DNA of 64,000 nt from Nocardia brasiliensis IFM 10847 (GTDB lineage: Bacteria > Actinomycetota > Actinomycetes > Mycobacteriales > Mycobacteriaceae), in the NCBI RefSeq assembly GCF_000710915.1, contig NZ_BAUA01000002.1:24881-88880 (forward strand). Direction: 5' to 3'. The translations under genes were made by a program, and so were the position numbers. The notes beneath the pieces were generated by a model, which saw only the letters and a program-made list of their open reading frames with translations, ran no database searches and was not told the origin of the DNA. Position 1 is the first letter of the stretch; each line of letters starts with the position of its first letter. Of this stretch, positions 37,879 to 46,922 are shown one piece after another.

Positions 37879-38286
37879 ATGACGACGTACGAGATCCCGG
37901 AGAAAGCCCGCGACTTGCTGGAGCGCCCGATCTACGCGAGCCTGGGCACGACCCGGCCGGACGGCGCACCGCAGGTGAACCCGATGTGGTTCGTGTGGGA
38001 CGGTGAGTACATCTGGTTCACCCACACCAACTTTCGGCAGAAGTTCAAGAACCTGGCCCAGGAGCCGCGCGTCTCGATCTCGATCTTCGACCCGGACAAT
38101 CCCTACCGCTACATCGAGGTGCGCGGCGTGGTCGACCATGTCGACGACGATCCCGAGGGCGCCCTCTACAGCCGCCTGGCCGAACGCTACGGCCGCGGCC
38201 CGGTGGTACCGCCGGACGCGAAGGACCGGGTAGCCATCGCGGTCCGGCCGACGGGCGCGAGCGGGTACGCCCTGCAGGACCACTGA
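37879..38286 (+). CDS. PPOX class F420-dependent oxidoreductase
   Basis: 135 aa, single split-barrel domain of the pyridoxamine-oxidase-like family; members in actinobacteria use F420 or flavin. The block ASLGTTRPDGAPQVNPMWF and the basic RQKFKNLAQEPRVSIS are typical. GGAG precedes the ATG. It is convergent with no gene, and a hairpin follows the stop. Confidence 0.87.
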   Translation: MTTYEIPEKARDLLERPIYASLGTTRPDGAPQVNPMWFVWDGEYIWFTHTNFRQKFKNLAQEPRVSISIFDPDNPYRYIEVRGVVDHVDDDPEGALYSRLAERYGRGPVVPPDAKDRVAIAVRPTGASGYALQDH

Positions 38287-38292
38287 CCCGTA

Positions 38293-38322
38293 CCCTCTCG
38301 GCCTCTGCTGGGGCCGGGAGGG
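38293..38322 (+). terminator. Hairpin after the PPOX gene
   Basis: An 11-bp stem (ccctctcggcc/ggccgggaggg, one G-U pair) with an 8-nt loop, 7 bp after the stop. Confidence 0.6.
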
Positions 38323-38389
38323 CGTCCAAAAACCGGCAAAACGCCCACCGGTACCGCTCTGACCTGTGTGCGGATCGGTTGCTGGAACG

Positions 38390-39490
38390 ATGGATCTCAT
38401 GATCCGTGTGTTGACCGAACGCTGGACCTTTGTCATTCCACTGCTCGCCGCTGTCGCGTTGGCGCTTACCTGGGGCCGAAGTCTGTCCGGTGCGGCGGTG
38501 ATCGTGGTGGCCGCCGCCCTCATCGGTGCGGTGCTCGCGGCGGTGTATCACGCGGAGGTGGTCGCGCACCGGGTCGGGGAGCCGTTCGGGTCGCTGGTGC
38601 TCGCGGTCGCGGTGACCGTCATCGAGGTCGCGCTCATCGTCACGCTCATGATCTCGGGTGGCGACAAGGCCGCCTCGCTGGCCAGGGACACCGTGTTCGC
38701 CGCGGTGATGATCACCTGCAACGGCATCGTCGGTCTCGCGCTGCTGGTCGGCGCTTTGCGCAGACGGGTCGCGGTGTTCAACGCCGAAGGCACCGGCGCC
38801 GCGCTGGCCACCGTGGCGACACTGGCCACGCTCAGCCTCGTGCTGCCGACCTTCACCACCAGCACGCCGGGGCCGGAGTTCTCCGCCGCGCAGCTGGCCT
38901 TCGCCGCGGTCGCCTCGCTCGCGCTGTACGGGTTGTTCGTCATGGTGCAGACGGTCCGGCACCCCGACGACTTCCTCCCCGTCGAGGGCGACGGGGTGGT
39001 GACCGACGACGACGCGCACGACACGCGGCCGACCGCCAAGGTCGCGCTGCTCAGCCTCTTACTGCTGTTCGTCGCGCTGGTGTGCGTGGTCGGGCTGGCC
39101 AAGGTGGTCTCGCCGTCCATCGAATCGGCCGTGGCCTCGGCCGGCTTGCCGCCCTCGGCGGTCGGCGTGGTGATCGCACTGCTGGTGCTGTTGCCGGAGA
39201 CGCTCGCCGCGTTCAATGCGGCCCGCCGCGATCGGGTGCAGATCAGCCTCAATCTCGCCCTCGGTTCGGCCATGGCCAGCATCGGCCTGACCATTCCGGT
39301 GATCGCCGTGGCGACGATCTGGCTGGACGGTCCGCTGGTGCTCGGACTGGGCGCCACCCAGATGGTGCTGCTCGGCTTGACCGTGGTCGTCGGCACGCTC
39401 ACCGTGGTGCCCGGCCGGGCCACGCTGCTGCAGGGCGGGGTGCATCTGGCCCTGTTCTCGGCCTTCGTTTTCCTGGCCGCCAGCCCGTAG
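38390..39490 (+). CDS. Calcium/proton (sodium/proton) antiporter, ChaA type
   Basis: 366 aa with about 11 membrane helices in two inverted halves, each with a CaCA-family ion motif: GEPFGSLVLAVAVTVIEVAL in the first and LLPETLAAFNAARRDR in the second. A cytosolic acidic loop (EGDGVVTDDDAHD) lies between the halves. ATG at 38390, with a second ATG three codons later. Role in Ca2+ or Na+ export is inferred from the family. Confidence 0.85.
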   Translation: MDLMIRVLTERWTFVIPLLAAVALALTWGRSLSGAAVIVVAAALIGAVLAAVYHAEVVAHRVGEPFGSLVLAVAVTVIEVALIVTLMISGGDKAASLARDTVFAAVMITCNGIVGLALLVGALRRRVAVFNAEGTGAALATVATLATLSLVLPTFTTSTPGPEFSAAQLAFAAVASLALYGLFVMVQTVRHPDDFLPVEGDGVVTDDDAHDTRPTAKVALLSLLLLFVALVCVVGLAKVVSPSIESAVASAGLPPSAVGVVIALLVLLPETLAAFNAARRDRVQISLNLALGSAMASIGLTIPVIAVATIWLDGPLVLGLGATQMVLLGLTVVVGTLTVVPGRATLLQGGVHLALFSAFVFLAASP

Positions 39491-39941
39491 GGATGTGACT
39501 CGACTCACCCGCGGTGGAGCTTCCGCTGCCTCGATTCGTCCCGTTCTGGGATCTCGGTCTTTCCCTTCGGGTGTGCTGACTGTTGTCCGACTCGGGCCAT
39601 TCGGTCGAAAGGTCAGGCGTCCGGCTTGTCTTTTTCGCTGAACTTCCGGTTCTCGTGACCGTGTCGTGATCTTGCTTAGTGTTAGCTGAGCTAAGTGGTG
39701 TGGATCACCGTGATAGCCGATCTGTGCTGATAACTCGTTTCGGAATGCGGATTTACTTCCAAGTTGAGCCTTTGACCTGCGGCGGGTGCTAGCTGCCAGC
39801 AAGCGTTTTAGAGGCGATGCTCACACCGTGACCGGCTTTACTGTTACCTATCGTCACCGATAGCTTCATGGTGGCAGTGACGCCCATCATGGAGAGTGCG
39901 ACTTTGAAACTCGAGACACACCTGTTCGGCCGGGGCCCCGC
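39491..39941. other. 451-bp regulatory region before the Mce operon
   Basis: No gene seen. The region is less GC-rich than its surroundings. It contains an IdeR/DtxR-like box at 39676-39694, a 6-4-6 hairpin (ctatcg/cgatag, 39848-39863), and presumably the operon promoter, which I could not place with confidence. Confidence 0.6.
39676..39694. promoter_or_regulatory. IdeR/DtxR-like box
   Basis: ttagtgttagctgagctaa matches about 12-13 of 19 positions of the iron box consensus ttaggttagsctaacctaa, with a perfect 6+1+6 core (ttagct-g-agctaa, 39682-39694). It lies 248 bp before yrbEA. Confidence 0.35.
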
Positions 39942-40787
39942 GTGGCGCCGGTGACCCGGGCTCGCTCGAGCGCCTCTGCCGTCCGCGTCGTCCGCAAGAA
40001 CTTCTCCGACACGGTCGTCTCGTCACTGCGCACCTTCGGCCGCGCGGTGGACATCGCACGCGAATCGGCGACCGGCGCGGTCTCCGGCATCGCGCGCGGT
40101 CAGTTCCAATGGCGCGAGGCGATCACACAGGCGTGGCGCCTGGTGACCGTCACCGCGATTCCCGCGATCCTGATCGCGATCCCGTTCGGCGTCATCGTCT
40201 CGATCCAGGTCGGCAACCTCATCCATACCCTCGGCGCGGATTCGCTGCTCGGTGCGACCGGCGGGCTCGGCGTGATCAAACAGGGCGCGCCGCTGGCCAC
40301 CGGCTTCCTGCTGGGCGGCGCGGGCGCCGCCGCGATCGCCGCGGACCTGGGCGCGCGCACGATCCGCGAGGAGATCGACGCGCTCAACACCATGGGCATC
40401 AGCCCGGTGCCGCGCCTGGTGATTCCGCGGCTGGTCGCGATGATCTTCGTCGCGCCGCTGCTCAACATCCTCATCATCTTCGTCGGCATCGTCGCGGGTT
40501 ACGCCGTCGCGGTCGGCGGCCAGAACGTCACCCCGGGCAGCTACTGGGCGACCTTCGGCTCGTTCACCACCGTCGCCGACGTGTGGGTGTCGCTGCTCAA
40601 GGCGGCGCTGTTCGGCTTCCTGGTGGTGGTCATCGCCTGCCAGCGGGGGCTGGAGGCCAAGGGCGGACCGCGCGGCGTCGCCGACGCGGTGAACGCGGCG
40701 GTCGTGCTGTCGGTCGTCTCGATCGCGATCGTCAACCTGGGCGTCACCCAGGTCGTCGAGATGTTCCTGCCCACCAGGCTGGTCTGA
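39942..40787 (+). CDS. YrbE/MlaE family permease A of the Mce system
   Basis: 281 aa MlaE-family ABC permease of the Mce lipid importer. About six membrane helices and the MlaE motif region ARTIREEIDALNTMGISPVPRLV, which docks to the ATPase, are present. GTG at 39942 starts the frame; a GTG at 39951 is also possible. It is the first gene of a nine-gene operon. The ATPase (MceG/Mkl-type) is not encoded here, as is normal for actinobacterial mce operons. Confidence 0.9.
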   Translation: MAPVTRARSSASAVRVVRKNFSDTVVSSLRTFGRAVDIARESATGAVSGIARGQFQWREAITQAWRLVTVTAIPAILIAIPFGVIVSIQVGNLIHTLGADSLLGATGGLGVIKQGAPLATGFLLGGAGAAAIAADLGARTIREEIDALNTMGISPVPRLVIPRLVAMIFVAPLLNILIIFVGIVAGYAVAVGGQNVTPGSYWATFGSFTTVADVWVSLLKAALFGFLVVVIACQRGLEAKGGPRGVADAVNAAVVLSVVSIAIVNLGVTQVVEMFLPTRLV

Positions 40788-40790
40788 GCC

Positions 40791-41657
40791 ATGTCCGCAT
40801 CGACCTACGTGCCCAAGGGACTGGGCAAACTCTCCCGGTTCTATCGCCGCCGCGGCTTGATCCTGCGCCGGTTCGAGGCGCTCGGCTTCGTGCTGGCCTT
40901 CGTCTGGCAGGTGCTCTCGTCGATCCCCGCGACGCTGCGGCACTATCGCGACGAAACGCTGCGCATCATCTCCGATATGACCTGGGGCCGCGGCTCGGTC
41001 ATCGTCGGCGGTGGCACGGTCCCGATGATGATCGTGCTCGGCCTGGTCATGGGTGCTTCCGTGGCGGTCGAATCGTTCACCATGCTGAACATGCTGGGCA
41101 TGGGCCCGGTCACCGGCATCGTCTCCGCCTACGCCACTACCCGCGAACTCGCGCCGATCGCCGCGGCCATCGGCTTCGCCGCCCAGGCCGGCTGCCGGAT
41201 CACCGCCGAGATCGGCTCCATGCGCATCTCCGAGGAGATCGACGCGCTGGAGGCGATGGGCCTGCGCTCGGTGCCCTTCGTGGTGACCACCCGGGTGATC
41301 GCGGGCGCGATCTCGATCGTGCCGACCTTCCTGATCGGGTTGATCCTGGCCTACCTGTCCTGCCGCGGGCTGATCACGCTGGTGCACGGCCAATCCGCGG
41401 GCGTGTACGACCACTACTTCTTCCAGTTCGTCTCCGGGTTCGACGTGGTCGCCGCGGTGATCAAGGTGGCCATCTTCGCCACCGTCGTGATCCTCATCCA
41501 CAGCTACTACGGCTTCTTCGCCACCGGCGGGCCCGAGGGCGTCGGCATCGCCTCCGGGCGTGCGGTGCGCGCCTCGTCGGTGGCGATCGTGGCCATCGAC
41601 ATGGTCCTCACCATCATGCTGTGGGGCTTCAACGCGACGATCAGTTTCACGGGGTAG
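40791..41657 (+). CDS. YrbE/MlaE family permease B of the Mce system
   Basis: 288 aa, the second MlaE-family permease, with the same fold and the docking motif SEEIDALEAMGLRSVPFVV. It starts 3 bp after yrbEA and pairs with it to form the membrane core of the importer. The ATG is at 40791. Confidence 0.9.
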   Translation: MSASTYVPKGLGKLSRFYRRRGLILRRFEALGFVLAFVWQVLSSIPATLRHYRDETLRIISDMTWGRGSVIVGGGTVPMMIVLGLVMGASVAVESFTMLNMLGMGPVTGIVSAYATTRELAPIAAAIGFAAQAGCRITAEIGSMRISEEIDALEAMGLRSVPFVVTTRVIAGAISIVPTFLIGLILAYLSCRGLITLVHGQSAGVYDHYFFQFVSGFDVVAAVIKVAIFATVVILIHSYYGFFATGGPEGVGIASGRAVRASSVAIVAIDMVLTIMLWGFNATISFTG

Positions 41658-41663
41658 CGGCCG

Positions 41664-42689
41664 ATGCCTAAGTACGGAATGCCCGGAGTGGCGGTCGACC
41701 AGCGCAGTACCCGGTTGCTCGGCATGGTCGCCTTCGTGGTGCTCGTCGCCGTGCTCGCGACCGTCGTGCTGTATCGAGAGCTGCGCTCCGACAACGGCTT
41801 ACAGATCACGTTGCATACCGAGCAGATCGGTGACGGGGTACTCGCGGGCACCCCGGTGCGGCTGGACGGCGTGCAGGTCGGCACGGTCGAGGCGATCGCG
41901 CCGGACGAGCGCGGCACGCAGCGGATCACGCTGCGGTTGAACAGCGCGCAACTGCACGGCCTGGACGACAGCCTGCTGGTCGACTACGCGCCGGCCAACC
42001 TGTTCGGCATCAGCGAGATCGGGCTGCGGCGCGGGTCGGGCGGCTCGGCCCTGCGTGACGACAGCGTGATCGATCTGACCGGCGCACGGACCGACGCGGT
42101 GTTCGACGCGACGATGGGCAGCATGCTGCGCAGCCTGTCGCAGACCGGCGACTCGGTGCTCACTCCGCAGGTGGCCACGGTGATCGACCAGGTTTCGCGG
42201 GACATGAAGGCGTTCACCCCGCTCGCGCAGGCGATCATCCAGGTGGCCCAGATCGTCACCGACACCCAGCGGATGCCGCCCTCGCAGCTGGCGGGCGCGC
42301 TCGGCCCGGCGTTCTACGGCGCGGGCGATTTCGCGGGCGCCAACGAACTGATGGTGTACGTGCTGCGCAACAACCCACGGCTGCAAACCAATCGGGAATC
42401 CTTCGACGCGGGCGTGCGGATGCACACCGATCGGCTGCTGCCGGACATCGCGGGGCTCGGCGCGGCGGCGGGCGACGGCCTTTCCGGCGTCACCGACATG
42501 CTCGGTCCGGTGCTGGCGCTGCTGACGCAGATGGTGCCGCAGCCGACGCGGTCCGGCGCTGAACTCACCGAACTGTTGCGGCGTCTGCGTGCGGCGATGC
42601 CCGACACCCCGAACGGGCCGGTCCTGAACACCGAGATAGATGTGAGCGGCATGCCGGTGCTGGCGCCGCTGCTGGGAGGTGCCCGATGA
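41664..42689 (+). CDS. Mce family protein MceA
   Basis: 341 aa. One N-terminal membrane anchor (MVAFVVLVAVLATVVLY) is followed by the MCE domain (GTPVRLDGVQVGTVEAI) and a long helical C-terminal domain. Six such proteins form the periplasmic tunnel that carries lipids to the permease. It is the first of the six and overlaps mceB by 4 bp (ATGA). Confidence 0.9.
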   Translation: MPKYGMPGVAVDQRSTRLLGMVAFVVLVAVLATVVLYRELRSDNGLQITLHTEQIGDGVLAGTPVRLDGVQVGTVEAIAPDERGTQRITLRLNSAQLHGLDDSLLVDYAPANLFGISEIGLRRGSGGSALRDDSVIDLTGARTDAVFDATMGSMLRSLSQTGDSVLTPQVATVIDQVSRDMKAFTPLAQAIIQVAQIVTDTQRMPPSQLAGALGPAFYGAGDFAGANELMVYVLRNNPRLQTNRESFDAGVRMHTDRLLPDIAGLGAAAGDGLSGVTDMLGPVLALLTQMVPQPTRSGAELTELLRRLRAAMPDTPNGPVLNTEIDVSGMPVLAPLLGGAR

Positions 42690-43687
42690 AGGTGGGTGCC
42701 GCCGCGTGGCGGCTCGGCGTGTTCGCCGTGGTGATGATCGCGGTGCTCATCGTCGTCTGCACGGCGATCAAGCGCCCGGTCTCGGGTCCCACCGAACCGC
42801 ACGCCGCGCTGTTCACCGACGCCAACGGCCTCAAGGTCGGCGACGACGTGCGCATGTACGGCGTGCAGGTCGGCAAGGTCGAGGGCATCTCGCTCACCGG
42901 CACGCAGGCCCGGGTCCAGCTGTCGCTGAAAACCGATGCGCCCCTTTATGACAACTCGAAGCTGGCCATCCGTTACCAGAACCTCACCGGCCAGCGCTAT
43001 ATCGATCTACAGCAGCAACCGCAACCGGGCAAGCGCCTGGCGAGCGGTGCCGCCGTCGGTGTCGATCGCACGGTGCCCTCGTTCGACGTGACCAGCATGT
43101 TCAACGGCCTGAAACCGGTACTGGCGACCATTTCGCCGGAGGAGATCAACCAGTTCAGCGCGAGCATGGTCGCGCTCATCGAGGGAGACGGCAACGGGAT
43201 CGGGCCCGCGCTCGAGGCGATCGACAAGCTCGCGGCGCACGTCAAGGACCGCCAGCAGGTGATCGACGTGGTGCTGCAGAATCTGTCCGACCTGCACGAT
43301 GTCGCGGGCGGAAAAATGCACTACATGGTGCCGATCCTGGCCCGCCTCGCCGACATCATCTCCGGTCTGCAAGCCAACATGAACGGACTGGCCGACTTCG
43401 CGGCGTCCGCGCCCTCGGTGCTGGGGCCGCTGAACAACCTGTTCGACGCGCTCGGTCTGCGGACCCCCGACGACGTGAACGCGTTGATCCAGCAGATCTT
43501 TCCGGATCCGCAGCAGGCCCTCGAAGTGTTCGACAAACTCCCCGGCCTGCTCGCCGGTTTCGACGCGGCCATTCCGAAATCCGGTGCGGCGGGCTGGAAG
43601 CCGCAGTGTTCCAAAGGACAGGCCGACGTGCCGCAGGTGCTCGGCGTCTTGATCGCAGGACAGCAGGTGGCGGTATGCGCTGGGTGA
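42686..43687 (+). CDS. Mce family protein MceB
   Basis: 333 aa. N-terminal anchor, MCE domain (KVGDDVRMYGVQVGKVEGI) and a helical tail ending in Cys-rich KPQCSKGQ. It overlaps mceC by 13 bp. Role as for MceA within the hexameric Mce complex. Confidence 0.9.
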   Translation: MKVGAAAWRLGVFAVVMIAVLIVVCTAIKRPVSGPTEPHAALFTDANGLKVGDDVRMYGVQVGKVEGISLTGTQARVQLSLKTDAPLYDNSKLAIRYQNLTGQRYIDLQQQPQPGKRLASGAAVGVDRTVPSFDVTSMFNGLKPVLATISPEEINQFSASMVALIEGDGNGIGPALEAIDKLAAHVKDRQQVIDVVLQNLSDLHDVAGGKMHYMVPILARLADIISGLQANMNGLADFAASAPSVLGPLNNLFDALGLRTPDDVNALIQQIFPDPQQALEVFDKLPGLLAGFDAAIPKSGAAGWKPQCSKGQADVPQVLGVLIAGQQVAVCAG

Positions 43688-44709
43688 GCAGGCTTTTCCC
43701 GGCCCGCCGGGTGGTCGGCGAGGCGGAGACGACACGGCGTGAGATCCGGCTCGGTCTGATCGGGGTGGTGCTGGTCGCGATCCTCGCCGTCACGGTGGGC
43801 GTGCTGTATGTGGTCCCGTTCGGCAAAAAGACCTACACGGCAGACCTGGCCGAGGCGCAGTCGGTGAAGGTCGGTGACGACGTCCGGGTCGCCGGGATCA
43901 GCGTCGGCACGGTGAAATCACTGGAGCTGCAGCCGGATCGGGTGACCATGCGGTTCACCGTCGACTCCGAGGTGTTCGTCGGCGACCAGTCCACGCTGGA
44001 CGTGCGCATGCTGACCATCGTCGGCGGCAACTACGTGGCGCTGTTCCCGTCCGGTTCGAAACCGTTGGGCAGCAAGCACATCCCGACCGATCGGGTCCGG
44101 CTGCCGTACAGTCTGGTGCAGACATTCCAGGACGCGGCCGAGCCGCTGCGCAAGATCGACGGCGATACCCTGCGCCGCAACCTGGCCGCGCTGGGCACGT
44201 CGGTCGCGCAGGCGCCCGACACCCTGCGCACCACGCTGGACAGCCTCAACAGCTTCGTCGACGACCTGAATCGCCAGCACGTGATGATCTCCAAGGCGAT
44301 CGCGAACGCCGACGAGTACACGACCATGTACGACGGTGCCAAGAGCTCACTGGGCCGGCTGGTGCAGGCCACCAACCTCCTGGAGGATCTGGTGCTGTCC
44401 AAGCGTGCCGAGCTGAGCGAAGCCATCCGGCTGTTGAACCAGGTGCTGGGCAAGGCCGCGGCGATCGCACCCACCTATGCGGCGGCGAAGCCGAAGCTGC
44501 AGGAGCTCTTCGACGTGCTGCCCCGGATGGAGGAGCTGTTGAACCGGCTGGATCCGGTCGTCGGCTCCGTGCAGGACATGCAGCAGAAGGTGTCCGCGCT
44601 GGCCATCCCGGAGGACGGCCTGCGTGTCGATCAGTCCGGTCAGACGATCACCGCGCCCGCGGACGCGCTCGCGCGGGTGTGCGTGCCGGTGCCGGGGAAG
44701 GACTGCTGA
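43675..44709 (+). CDS. Mce family protein MceC
   Basis: 344 aa. N-terminal anchor (IGVVLVAILAVTVGVLYVV), MCE domain (KVGDDVRVAGISVGTVKSL) and a long coiled helical region. The ATG at 43675 lies inside mceB; the longer frame from 43606 is not needed. Its stop overlaps the mceD start (TGATG). Confidence 0.9.
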   Translation: MRWVSRLFPARRVVGEAETTRREIRLGLIGVVLVAILAVTVGVLYVVPFGKKTYTADLAEAQSVKVGDDVRVAGISVGTVKSLELQPDRVTMRFTVDSEVFVGDQSTLDVRMLTIVGGNYVALFPSGSKPLGSKHIPTDRVRLPYSLVQTFQDAAEPLRKIDGDTLRRNLAALGTSVAQAPDTLRTTLDSLNSFVDDLNRQHVMISKAIANADEYTTMYDGAKSSLGRLVQATNLLEDLVLSKRAELSEAIRLLNQVLGKAAAIAPTYAAAKPKLQELFDVLPRMEELLNRLDPVVGSVQDMQQKVSALAIPEDGLRVDQSGQTITAPADALARVCVPVPGKDC

Positions 44710-45795
44710 TGCTGCACAAGATCCTCGGTTCCCGCGCGTTCATGTCGGTCTCGGGTGCGGCCGTCGCGGTGCTGCTCGTCGTGGTCGCCTATTTCGTCGC
44801 CTTCGATCCACTGAAGAAGACCGAGAGCTACTGCGCGATCATGCCGGACACCGTCGGCCTCTACACCGGTAACCAGGTGACCATGCGCGGTATCCCGGTC
44901 GGCACGGTGACATCCATTGTCCCGCAAGGTAAAGCGATGAAGGTGGAGTTCGCGGTCGAGGCCGACAAGCCGGTCTACGCCGACGCGGGCGCCACCACGC
45001 TGGCCGACAGCATCGTCGCCGCGCGGCAGCTGGCCGTGGTGTCCAGCGGAAAGGACACCGCGCGCTGGAATCCCGGCCAGTGCATCACCAAGACGATGAC
45101 GCCCAAGAGCGTCACCGAGACGCTGAACGCGGTCGCGAAGCTGTCCGCCGAGATCTCGGGCCCGGATGCCAAGACGCCGGACGCGCTGGCCAACGGCTTG
45201 GCGCAACTGAACGCGGCCACCGCGGGAACCGGGCCGCAGGTCAACGAGATCATCAAGCAGCTGAGCGGCGCCATGGCCTCGCCGGATGCCGATATCGCGC
45301 ACCTGGTCGGTGTTTTCGACGCCTTCTCCTCGGTCGGCAAGAAGGTCGAAGAGCATTGGGGCGATATCGAATCCATGTTCACCCGGTTGGCACCGGTACT
45401 CGTCATCGCGCGCACGACCCTGCTGGAGCCGGGCGCCGAAGTGGTGGACGGTCTGGCGGCGCTGCTTCCGGTGCTGAACGACCTCACCATGGCCTTCGGC
45501 GGGCCGCTGACGAAGGCGCTCGATTTCACGGTGCCGCTGGTGAAGTTCCTGCGGGCACGGGTCGGCTCGCTGGCCCAGGTCGTGTCGATGACGCCGGTGC
45601 TGACCGACGCGTTCCGCGCGGTGGGCACCGCCGGAATCGCTTACCGCCCCACCGAAGGTCGCCATTCCACAGGAGCACGCGGATCAGGTCTGCGCCGCGG
45701 TGAACGCGCTGGCGCCGGGGCAGTGCACGGCCGACGGCGGCTTGGCGAAGCTCGATCTGGCGGCCCTTATCTTCGGATCGGCGGGTGTGCGATGA
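44709..45795 (+). pseudogene. Mce family protein MceD, interrupted by a one-base frameshift
   Basis: The N-terminal anchor, MCE domain (YTGNQVTMRGIPVGTVTSI) and helical tail are intact for about 310 codons. Beyond about 45640 the original frame turns into arginine-rich sequence, while the +1 frame gives a normal MceD ending (PPKVAIPQEHADQVCAAVNA through LIFGSAGVR) and stops with TGA at 45793-45795, overlapping the mceE ATG exactly as the other genes overlap. The +1 frame has a stop at 45601, so the shift lies between 45604 and about 45655. One extra base is implied (1087 nt is not a multiple of 3). The original frame stays open into mceE, giving a 737-codon fused reading frame from 44709. Sequencing error, true mutation and programmed shift are all possible. 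Confidence 0.8.
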
Positions 45796-46922
45796 AGCTT
45801 CGGCGCGACGAAACAGGCCGGTGGGTCCTCTCGTTCCAACGTGGCGACCACGAACGCCGCAGACGTGGAGCCCATTTCGCGACCGGTGTCGCCGTAGTGC
45901 TCGCCGTGGCGCTGCCCGCCTCGGGCTGCGCTTTCGACCCCTCGTCGGTGCCCGTGCCGGGGGCCGAGGTGTCCGGTGCGACCTACCAGATCCGGATCCA
46001 GTTCGAGAACGTGCTGAATCTGCCTGCCCGGGCCAAGATCATGGCCAACGGCGCGCAGGTCGGCACGGTTTCCGGAGTGTCGGTGGTGGATTCGGCCGCA
46101 GCGGGTGGCCGCGGCGGCTATGTGGTGGTCGACGCCCGGATCTCGAAGTCGGTGCGGCTGCCCGAGGCCACGCGCGCCGAGCTGCGGCAGAACACGGTGC
46201 TCGGCGATATCCATCTCGCGCTGCTCACCCCGACGAACGGCTTCGACAAGCTGCTGCCCGAGGGCGGCACCATCGGGCTGGCGCAGACGAAACCGCCGGT
46301 GCAACTGGAGGACACGATGGCCGCGCTGGCCACGTTCACCCAAGGCGGGGCGGTGCAGCAGGTGCAGGACACCATCAAGCAGCTCAACGATGTGCTGCCC
46401 AAGGACACAGCCCGCACCGCACAGATCGGCAAGACCATGGCCGACGACGCTGTCGACCTGGGCAATCATCTGGATGAACTCGATTCGCTGCTCGACGGTA
46501 TCGACAACAATTCGACTGTCCTGCACAAGATCCGGCCCGAACTCGCCGAATTGCTGTCCCAGGAATCGGTGGATCAGCTCACCGGCATCGCGCCGTCCAT
46601 CGTCGGCGTGACCAAGATCTTCAAAGAGCTCGGTCCGATCGGCACCTCGCTCACCTGGCTGGCTCCGCTGCTGAACAATGCCGACGGCACGGTGCAGGCA
46701 TTCCTGCCGTTGCTGGCCTCGGCCCGGCCACTGGACCTGAGTCAGCCGTCGAATCTGCAAGCGCTGGTTTCGCTGCTGCGCGACAAGGTCATCCCGTTCG
46801 TCGAGCGCGGTCCGAAGATGAACATCGTTGGGGTGAAAACCGAAGGCGCGACTGTGGTTTCGGCCCAGGACCAGACGGACCGGATCATCCAGACGCTACG
46901 CATGATCGGAGTCGTCCGATGA
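45792..46922 (+). CDS. Mce family lipoprotein MceE
   Basis: 376 aa. A signal peptide ends in a lipobox, LPASGC (Cys near residue 42), as in LprK-type MceE proteins of mycobacteria, then MCE domain (ARAKIMANGAQVGTVSGV) and helical tail. Lipidation at that Cys is inferred. It is overlapped by mceD at the 5' end and overlaps mceF by 4 bp (ATGA). It lies in the same frame as the 5' part of mceD. Confidence 0.88.
   Translation: MKLRRDETGRWVLSFQRGDHERRRRGAHFATGVAVVLAVALPASGCAFDPSSVPVPGAEVSGATYQIRIQFENVLNLPARAKIMANGAQVGTVSGVSVVDSAAAGGRGGYVVVDARISKSVRLPEATRAELRQNTVLGDIHLALLTPTNGFDKLLPEGGTIGLAQTKPPVQLEDTMAALATFTQGGAVQQVQDTIKQLNDVLPKDTARTAQIGKTMADDAVDLGNHLDELDSLLDGIDNNSTVLHKIRPELAELLSQESVDQLTGIAPSIVGVTKIFKELGPIGTSLTWLAPLLNNADGTVQAFLPLLASARPLDLSQPSNLQALVSLLRDKVIPFVERGPKMNIVGVKTEGATVVSAQDQTDRIIQTLRMIGVVR

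Noticed and set aside
38368..39498. Plus-strand ORF overlapping the ChaA-type antiporter in a second frame
   Set aside because: Arg/Gly-rich shadow; the other frame has a complete antiporter family pattern.
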